From PMP191F sp047602185 (GTDB lineage Bacteria; Bacteroidota; Bacteroidia; Chitinophagales; Chitinophagaceae), in contig JASGHY010000001.1 of NCBI GenBank assembly GCA_047602185.1, positions 2,418,001-2,482,000 of the forward strand: a stretch of DNA of 64,000 nucleotides, read 5' to 3'. Below the pieces are notes generated by a model, which was not told the DNA's origin, made no database searches, and was given only the letters and a program-made list of their open reading frames with translations. A program made the translations under genes and the position numbers. Each line of letters starts with the position of its first letter. The stretch's first letter is position 1. Shown piece by piece: positions 7,936-16,316 of the stretch.

Positions 7936-8517
7936 CTACTTTCCCCCAAACAAATAGAACACACCCAACTGCAGTACACTGTTGTGAACTTTTGCATCAC
8001 CAGCAATATCGCCTTTACCTACTTTTGTTAAGCCAAGATTGTAACGCAGATCAAAACCAATGTTCATGGGTGTTACATAGCTGGCGCCAAATACCCATGA
8101 CAGATCAAGTTTTTTGAAATAATCTTTCATGTCTACCTTCTCTCCTTCTGCTTTGGCCTTCGCGCTTATCAAAAATCCAAACTGCGGACCAGACTGTGCA
8201 GAAAGACCTTCAATGAATGTATATTTTGCCAATACAGGTACATTGATATAGCTAACATTCATTTTCAGATCTCCATCTTCATCGTTCTCTTTGGCGCCCT
8301 GTGTTGAAAATACCAGCTCTGGCTGCAGGCTGAGTTTATCAATTAAAGGCAACTGGACTAATGCACCAATATGAAAACCAACTTTGGCTTTAGTGCCTTC
8401 AGCATCTTTACCGGCAAAGTCTGCAATATTTAAACCTGCCTTTGCTCCAAACTTAACCTGTGCCTGGCTCGCAGCGAAACATCCTGTCATCACAAAAAAT
8501 AAGAAAAGCTTCTTCAT
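7936..8517 (-). CDS. Outer-membrane beta-barrel protein, paralogue
   Basis: 193-residue barrel paralogous to the 6966-7538 product. It has a signal peptide ending ASQAQ, then VKFGAKAGLNIADFAG, internal strands such as SLQPELVFSTQGAKE and YINVPVLAKYTF, a shared 'AK.KAE...D.K.Y.KK.D..W.FGA.Y' block, and the final strand LGVFYLFGGK. The start is the ATG at 8515-8517, because the 17 codons open upstream precede no signal peptide and overlap the promoter. Probably an old tandem duplication now separated by an array. No specific function can be given. Confidence 0.88.
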   Translation of the reverse strand: MKKLFLFFVMTGCFAASQAQVKFGAKAGLNIADFAGKDAEGTKAKVGFHIGALVQLPLIDKLSLQPELVFSTQGAKENDEDGDLKMNVSYINVPVLAKYTFIEGLSAQSGPQFGFLISAKAKAEGEKVDMKDYFKKLDLSWVFGASYVTPMNIGFDLRYNLGLTKVGKGDIAGDAKVHNSVLQLGVFYLFGGK

Positions 8518-8550
8518 ACCCGTTAATTTTTTATTTGTTTTAATGTGACG

Positions 8551-8558
8551 CAAAAGTA
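8551..8558 (-). promoter_or_regulatory. -7 box for the second barrel gene
   Basis: The minus strand reads TACTTTTG, an exact TAnnTTTG match 33 nt before the chosen ATG. This supports the shorter start. Confidence 0.6.
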
Positions 8559-8619
8559 ATCGCAGCAACAGGCTGCTTCAATACCATAAATATGTACTTC
8601 TTGCAGGTATATAAAACAA

Positions 8620-8649
8620 AAAACCACATCATTGTGCGATGTGGTTTTT
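8620..8649 (-). terminator. Terminator of pruA
   Basis: Stem AAAACCACATC / GATGTGGTTTT around a 7-nt loop. On the minus strand the stem runs into TTTTGTTTTAT. It begins 20 nt after the pruA stop. Confidence 0.85.
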
Positions 8650-8669
8650 GCAAAAGATGATATCCTCCC

Positions 8670-10301
8670 TTATTCTTCAGACAGGAATGGATAGCTATAA
8701 TCTGTAGGAGGATTGAATGTTTCTTTGATAGTACGTGCACTTAACCAACGGTACAGGTTTAAGATAGAACCAGCTTTATCATTGGTACCACTTGCTCTTG
8801 CTCCACCAAAAGGCTGTTGTCCTACTACGGCGCCTGTTGGCTTATCGTTGATATAGAAGTTACCTGCAGCATTGCGCAGCTTAGCAGTAGCTAATTCTAC
8901 AGCCAGTCTGTCCTGTGCAAGGATAGAACCGGTTAATGCATAAGGAGAAGTTGTATTTACCAGTTCCAGTGTTTCTTCAAACTTATTTTCATCGTACACA
9001 TACACTGTCAGTACCGGGCCGAAGATCTCTTCGCACATAGTAATGTACTTAGGATCTTTTGCTTCTATAACCGTAGGCTGAATAAAGTATCCTTTCGATT
9101 TATCGCACTGACCACCTACCCAGATATTGGCATTGGGATCATTCTTCGCATTGTCGATGTAAGATTTGATCTTATCAAAGCTCTTTTCATCGATCACTGC
9201 ATTGATAAAATTGGTAAAGTTTTCTACAGTACCCATTTTAAAGCTCTGTACACCCGCTACCAGTTTTTCTTTTACTGCTGCAGCCAGGTTAGAAGGGATA
9301 TAAGCACGTGAAGCAGCAGAGCATTTCTGTCCCTGGAACTCAAATGCACCACGCAGCAATGCAGTTGCTACTACATCAGCATTGGCAGATCTATGTGCCA
9401 CTACAAAGTCTTTACCACCTGTTTCGCCTACAATACGGGGGTAAGATTTGTACTTATTCATGTTCTCGCCAATCGTCTTCCACATCTGGTTGAATACACC
9501 CGTAGATCCAGTAAAGTGTACACCAGCAAAATCAGCGTGATTGAAACATACATCGCCAATTACCGGGCCATCTGCATATACCAGGTTGATAACACCATCG
9601 GGCAAGCCAGCTTCCTGTAAAATGCGCATGAACATCTGTGCAGAATACACCTGTGTATTGGCAGGTTTCCAAACTACTACGTTGCCACACATGGCGGCAG
9701 ATGCAGGCAGGTTACCGCCGATAGCCGTGAAGTTGAACGGTGTTACAGCCAGCACAAAACCTTCCAGCGGACGGTATTCCATACGGTTGTGGATACCGGG
9801 TGAGCTGATAGGCTGCTGACGATAGATCTCGCTCAGGAAGTGTACATTGAAACGCAGGAAGTCGATCAGCTCACAGGCGCTGTCGATCTCTGCCTGGTAA
9901 GCATTTTTGCTTTGTCCCAGCATGGTAGTACCATTCATGTAAGAGCGGTACTTTGTAGCAATAAGATCAGCCGCTTTGAGGAAGATATTAGCACGGTTTT
10001 CCCAGCTTACAGACGCCCAGCTTTCGCGGGCAGCCAGCGCAGCGTCAATGGCCTGCTGTACGTGAGAGGCATCGCCTGCATGAAAATAACCCAGTGTATG
10101 TTGGATCTCGTGGGGGGGGTGAATAGCTTTTTTATTGTTAGTGCGTACTTCTTTACCTCCAATATACATGGGGATGTCTAATTCCTTGCTTTTAAGCTCC
10201 TGCAACGTTGCCTTTAACACCTCTTTCTCTTTGGAACCCTTTGCGTAATTCAATACCGGTTCATTGGCCGGCATAGGATAATTAAAATAACCAAGTGCCA
10301 T
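8670..10301 (-). CDS. pruA: L-glutamate gamma-semialdehyde (P5C) dehydrogenase
   Basis: Oxidises glutamate semialdehyde / pyrroline-5-carboxylate to glutamate with NAD+, the second step of proline breakdown. The 543-residue protein is the stand-alone PruA type with no proline dehydrogenase domain. Catalytic Cys327 lies in FQGQKCSAASR, general-base Glu293 in VGETGGKDF, the active-site Asn190 in VTPFNFTA and Lys212 in WKPANT. No putA-type gene is adjacent. Codons 61-63 contain a run of eight C, a possible slippage tract, but the frame is intact. Upstream, GACCTTTG at 10355-10362 (minus strand) is a near-consensus -7 box, and a 7-bp hairpin (10327-10344) would lie in the leader. Confidence 0.96.
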   Translation of the reverse strand: MALGYFNYPMPANEPVLNYAKGSKEKEVLKATLQELKSKELDIPMYIGGKEVRTNNKKAIHPPHEIQHTLGYFHAGDASHVQQAIDAALAARESWASVSWENRANIFLKAADLIATKYRSYMNGTTMLGQSKNAYQAEIDSACELIDFLRFNVHFLSEIYRQQPISSPGIHNRMEYRPLEGFVLAVTPFNFTAIGGNLPASAAMCGNVVVWKPANTQVYSAQMFMRILQEAGLPDGVINLVYADGPVIGDVCFNHADFAGVHFTGSTGVFNQMWKTIGENMNKYKSYPRIVGETGGKDFVVAHRSANADVVATALLRGAFEFQGQKCSAASRAYIPSNLAAAVKEKLVAGVQSFKMGTVENFTNFINAVIDEKSFDKIKSYIDNAKNDPNANIWVGGQCDKSKGYFIQPTVIEAKDPKYITMCEEIFGPVLTVYVYDENKFEETLELVNTTSPYALTGSILAQDRLAVELATAKLRNAAGNFYINDKPTGAVVGQQPFGGARASGTNDKAGSILNLYRWLSARTIKETFNPPTDYSYPFLSEE

Positions 10302-10424
10302 ATTTCACATTTAAGGATGGTAAAAAACCTTCTTTCCAGAAGGTAAAACAGCCGCAAAGGTCGGAAAGTATCCAGAATTTCCATTTACCGCTATTGGCCA
10401 TGTTTTTACTGAAAATCCGGCAAG

Positions 10425-10512
10425 GCTAAATGCTTAACGCTTAATGCGGAACGCCAAAACGGGGGGTATAGGTTGTAAGTTGAATACAGGAATTGGGAAT
10501 CAGGTATCAATG
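10425..10512. repeat. Heptad-module array 6, left part
   Basis: G-form K (AATGCTTAACGCTTAATGCG), H (GGTTGTAAGTT), a GAATACAGG joint and J (GAATTGGGAATCAGG). It is interrupted by the REP-like element that follows. Confidence 0.65.
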
Positions 10513-10691
10513 TCGTTGAATAAGCTCCGGAGGAGCTACCTGTTTATAGAAAATCAATTTTATCAAAGGTATTCAGCTCCGGTAGGAGCTTCCTGTAAGG
10601 CACCGGAGGCTCCTACCGGAGCCGGGACACGCTTATTACGATCATTTCTATAAACAGGAGGCCACGCTGTGGCCCTTTCTTAATTCAACGA
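10513..10691. repeat. REP/MITE-like element, long copy
   Basis: 179-bp element with near-perfect terminal inverted repeats TCGTTGAATAAG / CTTAATTCAACGA. Inside are a second inverted pair (CTGTTTATAGAAA at about 10540 and TTTCTATAAACAG at 10644), two GCTCCGGTAGGAGC-type hairpins and a GGCCACGCTGTGGCC hairpin. The right 120 bp recur at 60391-60515. Such GTTTATAGAAA plus CGGTAGGAGC repeats fit elements mobilised by REP-associated tyrosine transposases; no transposase is present here. Confidence 0.75.
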
Positions 10692-10870
10692 AATTGAAGA
10701 ATTAGCTGTTAGCGAATACAGGATCCGTAGGAAATATCGAATGTTGAATTTTGAAGGGAGGCCAGTTGGCAGTTACCTGTAACTTGTATCCGGTAACCGG
10801 GAACAGTCTTTCCCCATTCACTATTGACCATTCACTATTCACTTGCTTCAGCCACTCACGTCTCACAATT
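10692..10870. repeat. Heptad-module array 6, right part
   Basis: A J word and GCGAATACAGG joint, then C (AAATATCGAATGTTGAATTT), a D fragment, and a right end of C-form B (CATTCACTATTGACC) and A (CCACTCACGTCTCAC). The bases to 10909 contain only a GAGAATCAGAAATAT tail. Confidence 0.7.
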
Positions 10871-10909
10871 GAGAATCAGAAATATAGCAACCCCTACATC
10901 CCGAAATGA

Positions 10910-11443
10910 TCAGTTGATCCCTATAATCCTGAAGCCCTGTGGCGTTTGCGCCAGCCATAGTTCTCCCTTGCCAATCATAGCTCCCTGGTCGCGGCGGAAG
11001 ATCTGGCGAAGGTTCTGCTCCTTAAGGGCCTTTTTTACGGAGGGGGTCATGTATTTGTCGTAACCGGCGATGAATTGCTGCGCAGTTTTAACCGCCGGGT
11101 GACGCAAGGGGTAAGCCACTACACCCGCCACGCTATCTTTTTGATCTGTTGCTACCCAATGCTGTAGCCTTTTGAGGAACTTCTTAAAAGCAACGGGGTC
11201 GTCAATACCAGCTACCGCCCACGTCCCCGGAATGCTGCCATCTGTAAAAACGGAATCATCTTCCATTTCGGCAGGTGTCAGCGCAAGGGAATCCGTAACC
11301 GGCGGAATAGCGTCAATTCTCCCTGCACCTGACTCATCCGTTTTCTGTATGGTATCAGTAACAGCATCTGTTTGCTTATCAGCAGTGTCATTGCAAGCGG
11401 TGGCAACTAATAACAGTGCGGCGAAGAGAGCGGTCTTTATCAT
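10910..11443 (-). CDS. Hypothetical lipoprotein
   Basis: 177-residue predicted lipoprotein. The N-terminal signal ends LLLVATAC, so Cys17 is lipidated. It is followed by an acidic, Thr/Asp-rich linker of about 45 residues (many DT and TD steps). The C-terminal domain (about residues 60-177) contains VAYPLRHPAVKTAQQF, then QIFRRDQGAMIGKGELW and ends GFRIIGIN. This 'V-P...F...Y...GVMIG.GE.W...I..IN' pattern recurs in secreted proteins of unknown function in several phyla. It stands alone between an array and prfB. No function is claimed. Confidence 0.7.
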   Translation of the reverse strand: MIKTALFAALLLVATACNDTADKQTDAVTDTIQKTDESGAGRIDAIPPVTDSLALTPAEMEDDSVFTDGSIPGTWAVAGIDDPVAFKKFLKRLQHWVATDQKDSVAGVVAYPLRHPAVKTAQQFIAGYDKYMTPSVKKALKEQNLRQIFRRDQGAMIGKGELWLAQTPQGFRIIGIN

Positions 11444-11490
11444 GATAAGAGTTATTTAGAAAGATGGAATTACCCCGTTCCTAAATAAGT

Positions 11491-11558
11491 ACGGGATTTT
11501 GAGTTGCAATGATTCAGAAAATTAAAATTCCTGTAATCGCCACGTCTCAAAATCCCGT
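11491..11558. other. 13-bp inverted repeat with 42-nt loop
   Basis: ACGGGATTTTGAG (11491-11503) and CTCAAAATCCCGT (11546-11558) are perfect complements in the gap between the prfB stop and the lipoprotein start. It may act as a terminator stem for prfB, though no strong T-run follows on the minus strand. Confidence 0.5.
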
Positions 11559-11574
11559 TATCAAAAAAATGTTC

Positions 11575-12667
11575 TTACGAGTTGTTCTCTTTTTCCATCA
11601 TCAGGTAGGCTTTAACAAAGCCATCCAGCTCACCATCCATTACAGGCTGTACGTTGCCCACCTCGTAGTCGGTACGGTGATCCTTGATCATTTTATAGGG
11701 ATGGAATACATAGCTACGGATCTGGCTACCCCACTCGATCTTTTTCTTGGAAGCATTGGCTGCATTTTTAACCGCTTCGCGCCTGCGCATCTCCTCTTCG
11801 TACAAACGGCTTTTTAACATCTGTAAGGCCATTTCACGGTTCTCACCCTGCGTACGTGCTTTCTGGCACTCTACAATAATACCGCTGGGAATGTGTTTCA
11901 AACGAACAGCCGTTTCTACCTTGTTTACGTTCTGTCCGCCCTTACCACCGCTTCGGTAAAACTCCCATTCCAGGTCTGCCGGGCTTACAGCTACTTCAAT
12001 ACTATCATCTACCAACGGGTAAACATATATCGAAGCAAAGGAAGTATGCCTGCGGGCATTACTATCGAATGGAGAAATACGTACCAACCGGTGTACGCCG
12101 CTTTCTGCTTTCAGGAAACCGTAGGCAAAAGGACCATCAAATTGTAAGGTGGCACTTTTAACGCCTGCACCGTCACCATCCTGCCAGTCCAGTTCGGTTA
12201 CACTCCAGCCCTGCTTTTCGCCATACATGCGGTACATACGTGCCAGCATTTCGGCCCAGTCCTGGCTTTCGGTACCACCTGCACCGCTGTTGATCTGCAG
12301 TACAGCCGGTAACTCATCCTCAGGCTGGTTAAGCGTGCTTTTAAACTCTGCTTCATCCAGCTGCACCAGTGCTTTTTCGTAGGATTCTTTGGTCTCATCT
12401 TCGGATGCTTCAGCAGCTTTCCAGAAGTCGAAGAGAACGGCAAAGTCTTCTACGGCTGCCTCAGTCTGTTCGTACAGTTTGAGCCAGTACTCGTTCAGCT
12501 TAATGTTTTTGAGAATTTCGGTAGCCCGTTTGTTATCGTCCCAGAAGCCGGGAGAAAGGGATAATTGTTTATCCTGGTTTACTTTATCACGTCTGTTATC
12601 GACGTCAAAGAAACCTCCTCAGGACCACTACACGGTCCCTCATAGCCTTAATTTGCTCTTGTGTCAT
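11575..12667 (-). CDS. prfB: Peptide chain release factor 2 (programmed +1 frameshift)
   Basis: Reads UGA and UAA stop codons and triggers peptide release. The gene is in two frames. The first, from the ATG at 12665-12667, encodes 20 residues ending RRFL and then an in-frame TGA (12605-12607). Skipping one base there continues into the main frame, giving about 363 residues in total. The codon-recognition motif SPF is at about 198-200 and the peptidyl-transferase GGQ at about 243-245 (inside SGGKGGQNVNK), close to the positions in other RF2s. A caller that misses the shift would start at an internal Met (12366) and lose 100 residues. TATCTTCG at 12674-12681 (minus strand) is a possible -7 box. 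Confidence 0.96.
12604..12619 (-). other. prfB: RF2 programmed frameshift site
   Basis: The minus-strand sequence is AGGAGGTTTCTTTGAC: a Shine-Dalgarno-like AGGAGG, three bases, the slippery CTT codon, the TGA stop and C. It has the same layout as the classical RF2 site AGGGGGTATCTTTGAC. Slippage of the CTT tRNA by +1 reads GAC instead of stopping, so RF2 shortage raises RF2 synthesis. Confidence 0.95.
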
Positions 12668-12699
12668 AGGGCGCGAAGATAGGGATTAATGGGGAAATG

Positions 12700-12905
12700 C
12701 TGACAGCTGTTATAGGTTGTTAGTATTGGGAATCAGGTATTAGGGCTTAGGCGTTAGCTGTTAGCACAAGTCCGGAAGGAAAACGAATATCGAATGTCGA
12801 ATGCTGAACTTCGAATATCGAAGGGAAATACAAAGACTCTGAAAGCCAGAACTGCAAATTGCCAACTGCCAACTTGCTTTCTCGCGGCTCGCAGCTTGTC
12901 TTGCA
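12700..12905. repeat. Heptad-module array 7
   Basis: Left: G-form H fragment and J (TATTAGGGCTTAGGCGTTAG). Middle: C (AATATCGAATGTCGAATG). Right: C-form D (AACTGCAAATTGCCAACTGC) and E (CTCGCGGCTCGCAGCTTG). Confidence 0.7.
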
Positions 12906-13124
12906 GTTCCCACCCTGGGACACCCTGCACGCTCCCGGACTAACAGTCACCTGAGACCGGTCTTACAGGGGACAGCTTATGACCAGGTTATGTCCAGCTT
13001 GTATAGAAAAGCGTATCCACTAAGGGTTTAAACAGGGATTTTCGAAAACCTGGTGTTTGTTTGGTATGGATCTGGTGTAGCGTTGGTAGGTAGTATTCCC
13101 GGAATGGGAGGAAGCCAAATGTGT
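12906..13124. other. Non-modular spacer, unassigned
   Basis: A segment between two arrays that does not follow the heptad pattern. It contains a 10-bp palindrome AGACCGGTCT (12954-12963), CACCCTGGGACACCCTGC, and TGG-rich stretches near 13050-13100. I see no gene, RNA or mobile-element signature in it. Confidence 0.3.
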
Positions 13125-13350
13125 AAATGCGCTGATATGATAATGTGCAAATGGAAATGCAGGTTGTAGGTTGTAAGTTAAGGCACAAGGAAGTACGAAA
13201 TAAGAAGTACGAAGTACGGATGGTTGTTGTATTGGCTCGTGGCTCACAGCTCGCAGCCGTATTCACGATTGCCGTCTGCCGATTCACGATTTCCTTTCAC
13301 TATTCACCATTGACTATTCACTTGCTTCAACCACTCACGCCTCACGATAA
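13125..13350. repeat. Heptad-module array 8
   Basis: G-form I (GATAATGTGCAAATGG), H (GGTTGTAGGTTGTAAG) and F (AAGGCACAAGG) on the left. C-form E, A, B and A on the right (GGCTCACAGCTCGCAGCC, then TTCACTATTCACCATTGAC), ending about 10 nt before the next stop codon. Confidence 0.75.
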
Positions 13351-13360
13351 CTTCACCTCA

Positions 13361-13762
13361 TTACTGCTCCTCTACTTCCGTTCTTTCAATATACTTTGTG
13401 CTGATAACAAAGGTTTTTGAAGAAATGCCCTGTGACTGCTGCAATGAGAATGTGAGCTTTTGGATTTCACCTTTAGGTATCTTGAATTTACGCGATACCT
13501 TTTCCTCATAAAAGACCTGGTTAAACAACTGGCGGCCATTTTCGTCGGTAATGTTAATGGTCTTTCTTTTACTGTTGTTGTTTTCAACAGATACTATAAA
13601 TACCAGGAACTCCCCCTCCGTACCGCGATACGCCACCTGGAGATCATTGTTTGAACCAGGTAAAACAATACCGGCATATACCGGTATTGCCAACGACAGC
13701 ATCAGGCTAATAATGATTGCAGTCGCCATTCTTCCACTGTTTTTCATGTACTTACTTTTCAT
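13361..13762 (-). CDS. Hypothetical secreted protein
   Basis: Small exported protein, 133 residues from the ATG at 13760-13762; an alternative ATG at 13745-13747 would remove five residues. The signal peptide ends IPVYA. The mature part is a single beta-sandwich-like domain (VAYRGTEGEFLVFIVSV, ITDENGRQLF, FKIPKGEIQKLTFSL) with no Cys and no recognisable catalytic motif. Similar small secreted beta proteins of unknown function occur throughout Chitinophagaceae. It is divergent from the SusC-like gene; the 193-nt gap between them holds no array. A CACCTTTG at about 13788 (minus strand) is a near -7 match. No function is assigned. Confidence 0.65.
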   Translation of the reverse strand: MKSKYMKNSGRMATAIIISLMLSLAIPVYAGIVLPGSNNDLQVAYRGTEGEFLVFIVSVENNNSKRKTINITDENGRQLFNQVFYEEKVSRKFKIPKGEIQKLTFSLQQSQGISSKTFVISTKYIERTEVEEQ

Positions 13763-13955
13763 TTTCACAGATAAGTGTTTAGTGCCACAAAGGTGCCTGG
13801 CCTGCATTAACTGTGTATGACCCCTGCTTTAAGAGAATGTTATATAAAAAAACACTTATGCGTGTCAGTAACTATTTAACGTATTGCTATCAACTAAAGA
13901 ATTAATTTAGTTCCCGATTTCTCTTTTCTGTTAAACCAAAACGAACCTGACTGTC

Positions 13956-16016
13956 ATGAAAACTCAACTTTCCTTACCTGTTGTGTTTTTTTATTGTCTC
14001 CTTACTACCACCCTTTCTGCACAAACCGATTCTTCCCAATTACTGAATGCCGGTAGAATTCAGCTGGATAAAGACTTTACCCAGACCATTACGATAAAAG
14101 GCGAAGACCTGGAGAAAGTGTCTTTTTTCTCCTTGCAGGAGGCCATTGATGTATGGTTGTATGGTATTTATACCAGCAAATGGAATCTTGCCTATGTAAT
14201 TGACGGCGTGGTTGCCAACGATGTGAATGCTTATAGTATTTATGATATAGAAAGTATAACACTGGTACAGAATGCGCTGATACAACTGAACGGAGCAGGT
14301 GGCCAGCAACAACTGCTTTTAATTACTACCCGCAAGGGTAAAGCAGGAAGCAAGGGCATTACTGCTGCCGGCAATACTTCTTATATCAAGAACGACCATC
14401 TATATCACAATTATTACCTGGGTGCTTATAACAACACTCATAAAGTTCGTTACGGCATTTCTGCCAACTACCTGCATGAAGGTTACGGTAAAGATCTTAC
14501 TTATAGCAGCGGTAGCTATCTCTATAAAAGTTCTTTTGATAAAAGCCCTAATTATAATCGCTTTCGCTTTAACGGCTATATAGCCACTACTCTTGGTAAG
14601 CAGCATGATCTGACACTGGCAGTTAATTATGCTCCACAGAACTATGCGGCTGATAATACACAGTACAACTCTTTTTCAATACTGCAACAGCCCGTACAAA
14701 CTGATACAGGAAAATATTCAACCCGGTATGGAGAATACGTACTCAATGCCAATCTTTCACTGAATAGTTCTTTTGGCAAGCACCTGCATAATGAATTTTC
14801 AGTTTCCTATTTGTTCGCTAATCGTACCGGGGACAGCAATAGCGATTATCTGCAGAGCAATTACCAATTGCACCAGCAGTACCATTCTACAGCTGATTAC
14901 AGAACCCTATTTGTAAGAGATAATATCAGCTACCGCATACAGACAGGCAACTGGCGCATTACACCTGCATTGAACGCTCAATTCAGCTTTCCTAAATCTA
15001 CCAAAGAAGATTATTCTTATAGCTACACAAGTATGAATAGCCTGCCGGGTACTATATCATGGACATCCAGTAAAAGCACAGGAAAGGCTAAATCGTATCT
15101 TCTTACCCCCTCTCTTTCTATCGCTTATAAGAACATTGTACAAATACAGGGTGGCATACTGGCTGATGTATCGCCTTCTGAAGGCAGGGACCTTACCAGG
15201 GTATTTCCTTTCGGAACGGTTACCACCGATGTGCTGAAGATGCTTGATGGCAGCAATAAAGCCAGTCTGCAGTTATTTGGTTCTTTTGCCCGTTACGATA
15301 ACTTCAGTGACCTGCAATACAAACTCTCTGACTTTGTAGCAGACCCAAGCTACCCTTCGCTTACATCTGCTATTTTTCTGCCGAACCCTCCCCCTACTTC
15401 TTCTGCCTATAACGCAGATCAACAATACAGGATATGGGAAACAGGTGTAAGATTCCGTACTGCCAATAACAGGTTTGAGTTTAGTTATAATTTTGAAAAG
15501 CGTGATTATACTACTACTGTCATTATAGCTATCCCTTCAGGTACCAACTACTACTATCTTGCTACTTATCCTGATCTGAGAGCCTATACCCATTCATTTG
15601 GTATCCGTTCTACGGTTGTTCAGTCAAATAATTTTAACTGGCGTGTTGGGTTAACAGCCACCAGCATCAGCAATACCTTTAAAAACCCTTATTACTATTA
15701 TTATGCAAATATTACTGGCAACCTCAAAAGTCAGCCTACAATATGGGTTGGTGGGCTCACCAATCGCATAAAGTATAAGAACCTGTTTGCCGGTGCAGAT
15801 ATTCAGTATGTGTTTAATAATATAGGGAACAGTACCAATAAAACAGCTAAGATGCAGGTACTCTTCCAGAACATCTATGCTGGTATGCAAGTTCCCTGTA
15901 AAAAATTACCAGGTCTTGAATTGTATATAAGCTGCCGCAACTTTGGCGATGCGAAGAATACTTCAATCCCCGCGATGAATAAGTATTATGGGGTTGGGTT
16001 TAAAACGAGTCTCTAA
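13956..16016 (+). CDS. Short SusC/RagA-like TonB-linked outer-membrane protein
   Basis: 686-residue outer-membrane protein with a signal peptide ending LSAQ. A plug-like region at about 45-130 contains AYVIDGVVANDVNAYSIYD and IESITLVQ followed by LLLITTRKGK, a degenerate form of the SusC plug signature (YVIDG...DIESI...GVI.ITTK.GK). The rest is strand-rich and Tyr/Asn-rich, consistent with a 22-strand barrel. It is much shorter than usual SusC (about 1000) and lacks the N-terminal carboxypeptidase-like domain and an obvious TonB box. No SusD partner is adjacent. The substrate is unknown; it may not be a functional transporter. Convergent with the histidine kinase gene. Confidence 0.75.
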   Translation: MKTQLSLPVVFFYCLLTTTLSAQTDSSQLLNAGRIQLDKDFTQTITIKGEDLEKVSFFSLQEAIDVWLYGIYTSKWNLAYVIDGVVANDVNAYSIYDIESITLVQNALIQLNGAGGQQQLLLITTRKGKAGSKGITAAGNTSYIKNDHLYHNYYLGAYNNTHKVRYGISANYLHEGYGKDLTYSSGSYLYKSSFDKSPNYNRFRFNGYIATTLGKQHDLTLAVNYAPQNYAADNTQYNSFSILQQPVQTDTGKYSTRYGEYVLNANLSLNSSFGKHLHNEFSVSYLFANRTGDSNSDYLQSNYQLHQQYHSTADYRTLFVRDNISYRIQTGNWRITPALNAQFSFPKSTKEDYSYSYTSMNSLPGTISWTSSKSTGKAKSYLLTPSLSIAYKNIVQIQGGILADVSPSEGRDLTRVFPFGTVTTDVLKMLDGSNKASLQLFGSFARYDNFSDLQYKLSDFVADPSYPSLTSAIFLPNPPPTSSAYNADQQYRIWETGVRFRTANNRFEFSYNFEKRDYTTTVIIAIPSGTNYYYLATYPDLRAYTHSFGIRSTVVQSNNFNWRVGLTATSISNTFKNPYYYYYANITGNLKSQPTIWVGGLTNRIKYKNLFAGADIQYVFNNIGNSTNKTAKMQVLFQNIYAGMQVPCKKLPGLELYISCRNFGDAKNTSIPAMNKYYGVGFKTSL

Positions 16017-16312
16017 TGTGCAGATATGCAAATTTGATAATGTGCAGATGAGGAAATACAGGAATTGGGAATTAGGTTTTAGGAGTTAGCTGTTAGCAAA
16101 TACAAGTCTGGAAGTAAGACAAATGTCGAATGTAGAATTTTGAATGTCGAATTTAGAAGGAAAGACAGGAAGAAAGTTGGCAGTTGACAGTTTGCAGTTG
16201 GCAAAACAGCCGTAATCTTTGAGCAGCGAGTAAGTCAGCAGCGACCACTCACGACTGACGACTCACGTCTCACGATTGCCGATTGCCGATTCACGACTCA
16301 CGTCTCACGATT
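16017..16312. repeat. Heptad-module array 9
   Basis: Starts directly at the stop of the SusC-like gene. G-form I (AATTTGATAATGTGCAG), AAATACAGG joint, J (GAATTGGGAATTAGG, period 7), AAATACAAG joint, C, D, then a long C-form A block (CTCACGACTGACGACTCACG and GATTGCCGATTGCCG). It ends 4 nt before the histidine kinase stop. Confidence 0.85.
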
Positions 16313-16316
16313 CCAC

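Noticed and set aside
10111..10121. Run of eight G in pruA as a phase-variation switch
   Set aside because: The frame is intact and the run encodes ordinary Pro-Pro-His context; nothing else suggests switching.
10444..10653. A 69-codon open frame across the REP-like element
   Set aside because: It reads through the hairpins of a repeat with a second copy elsewhere and has no coding character.
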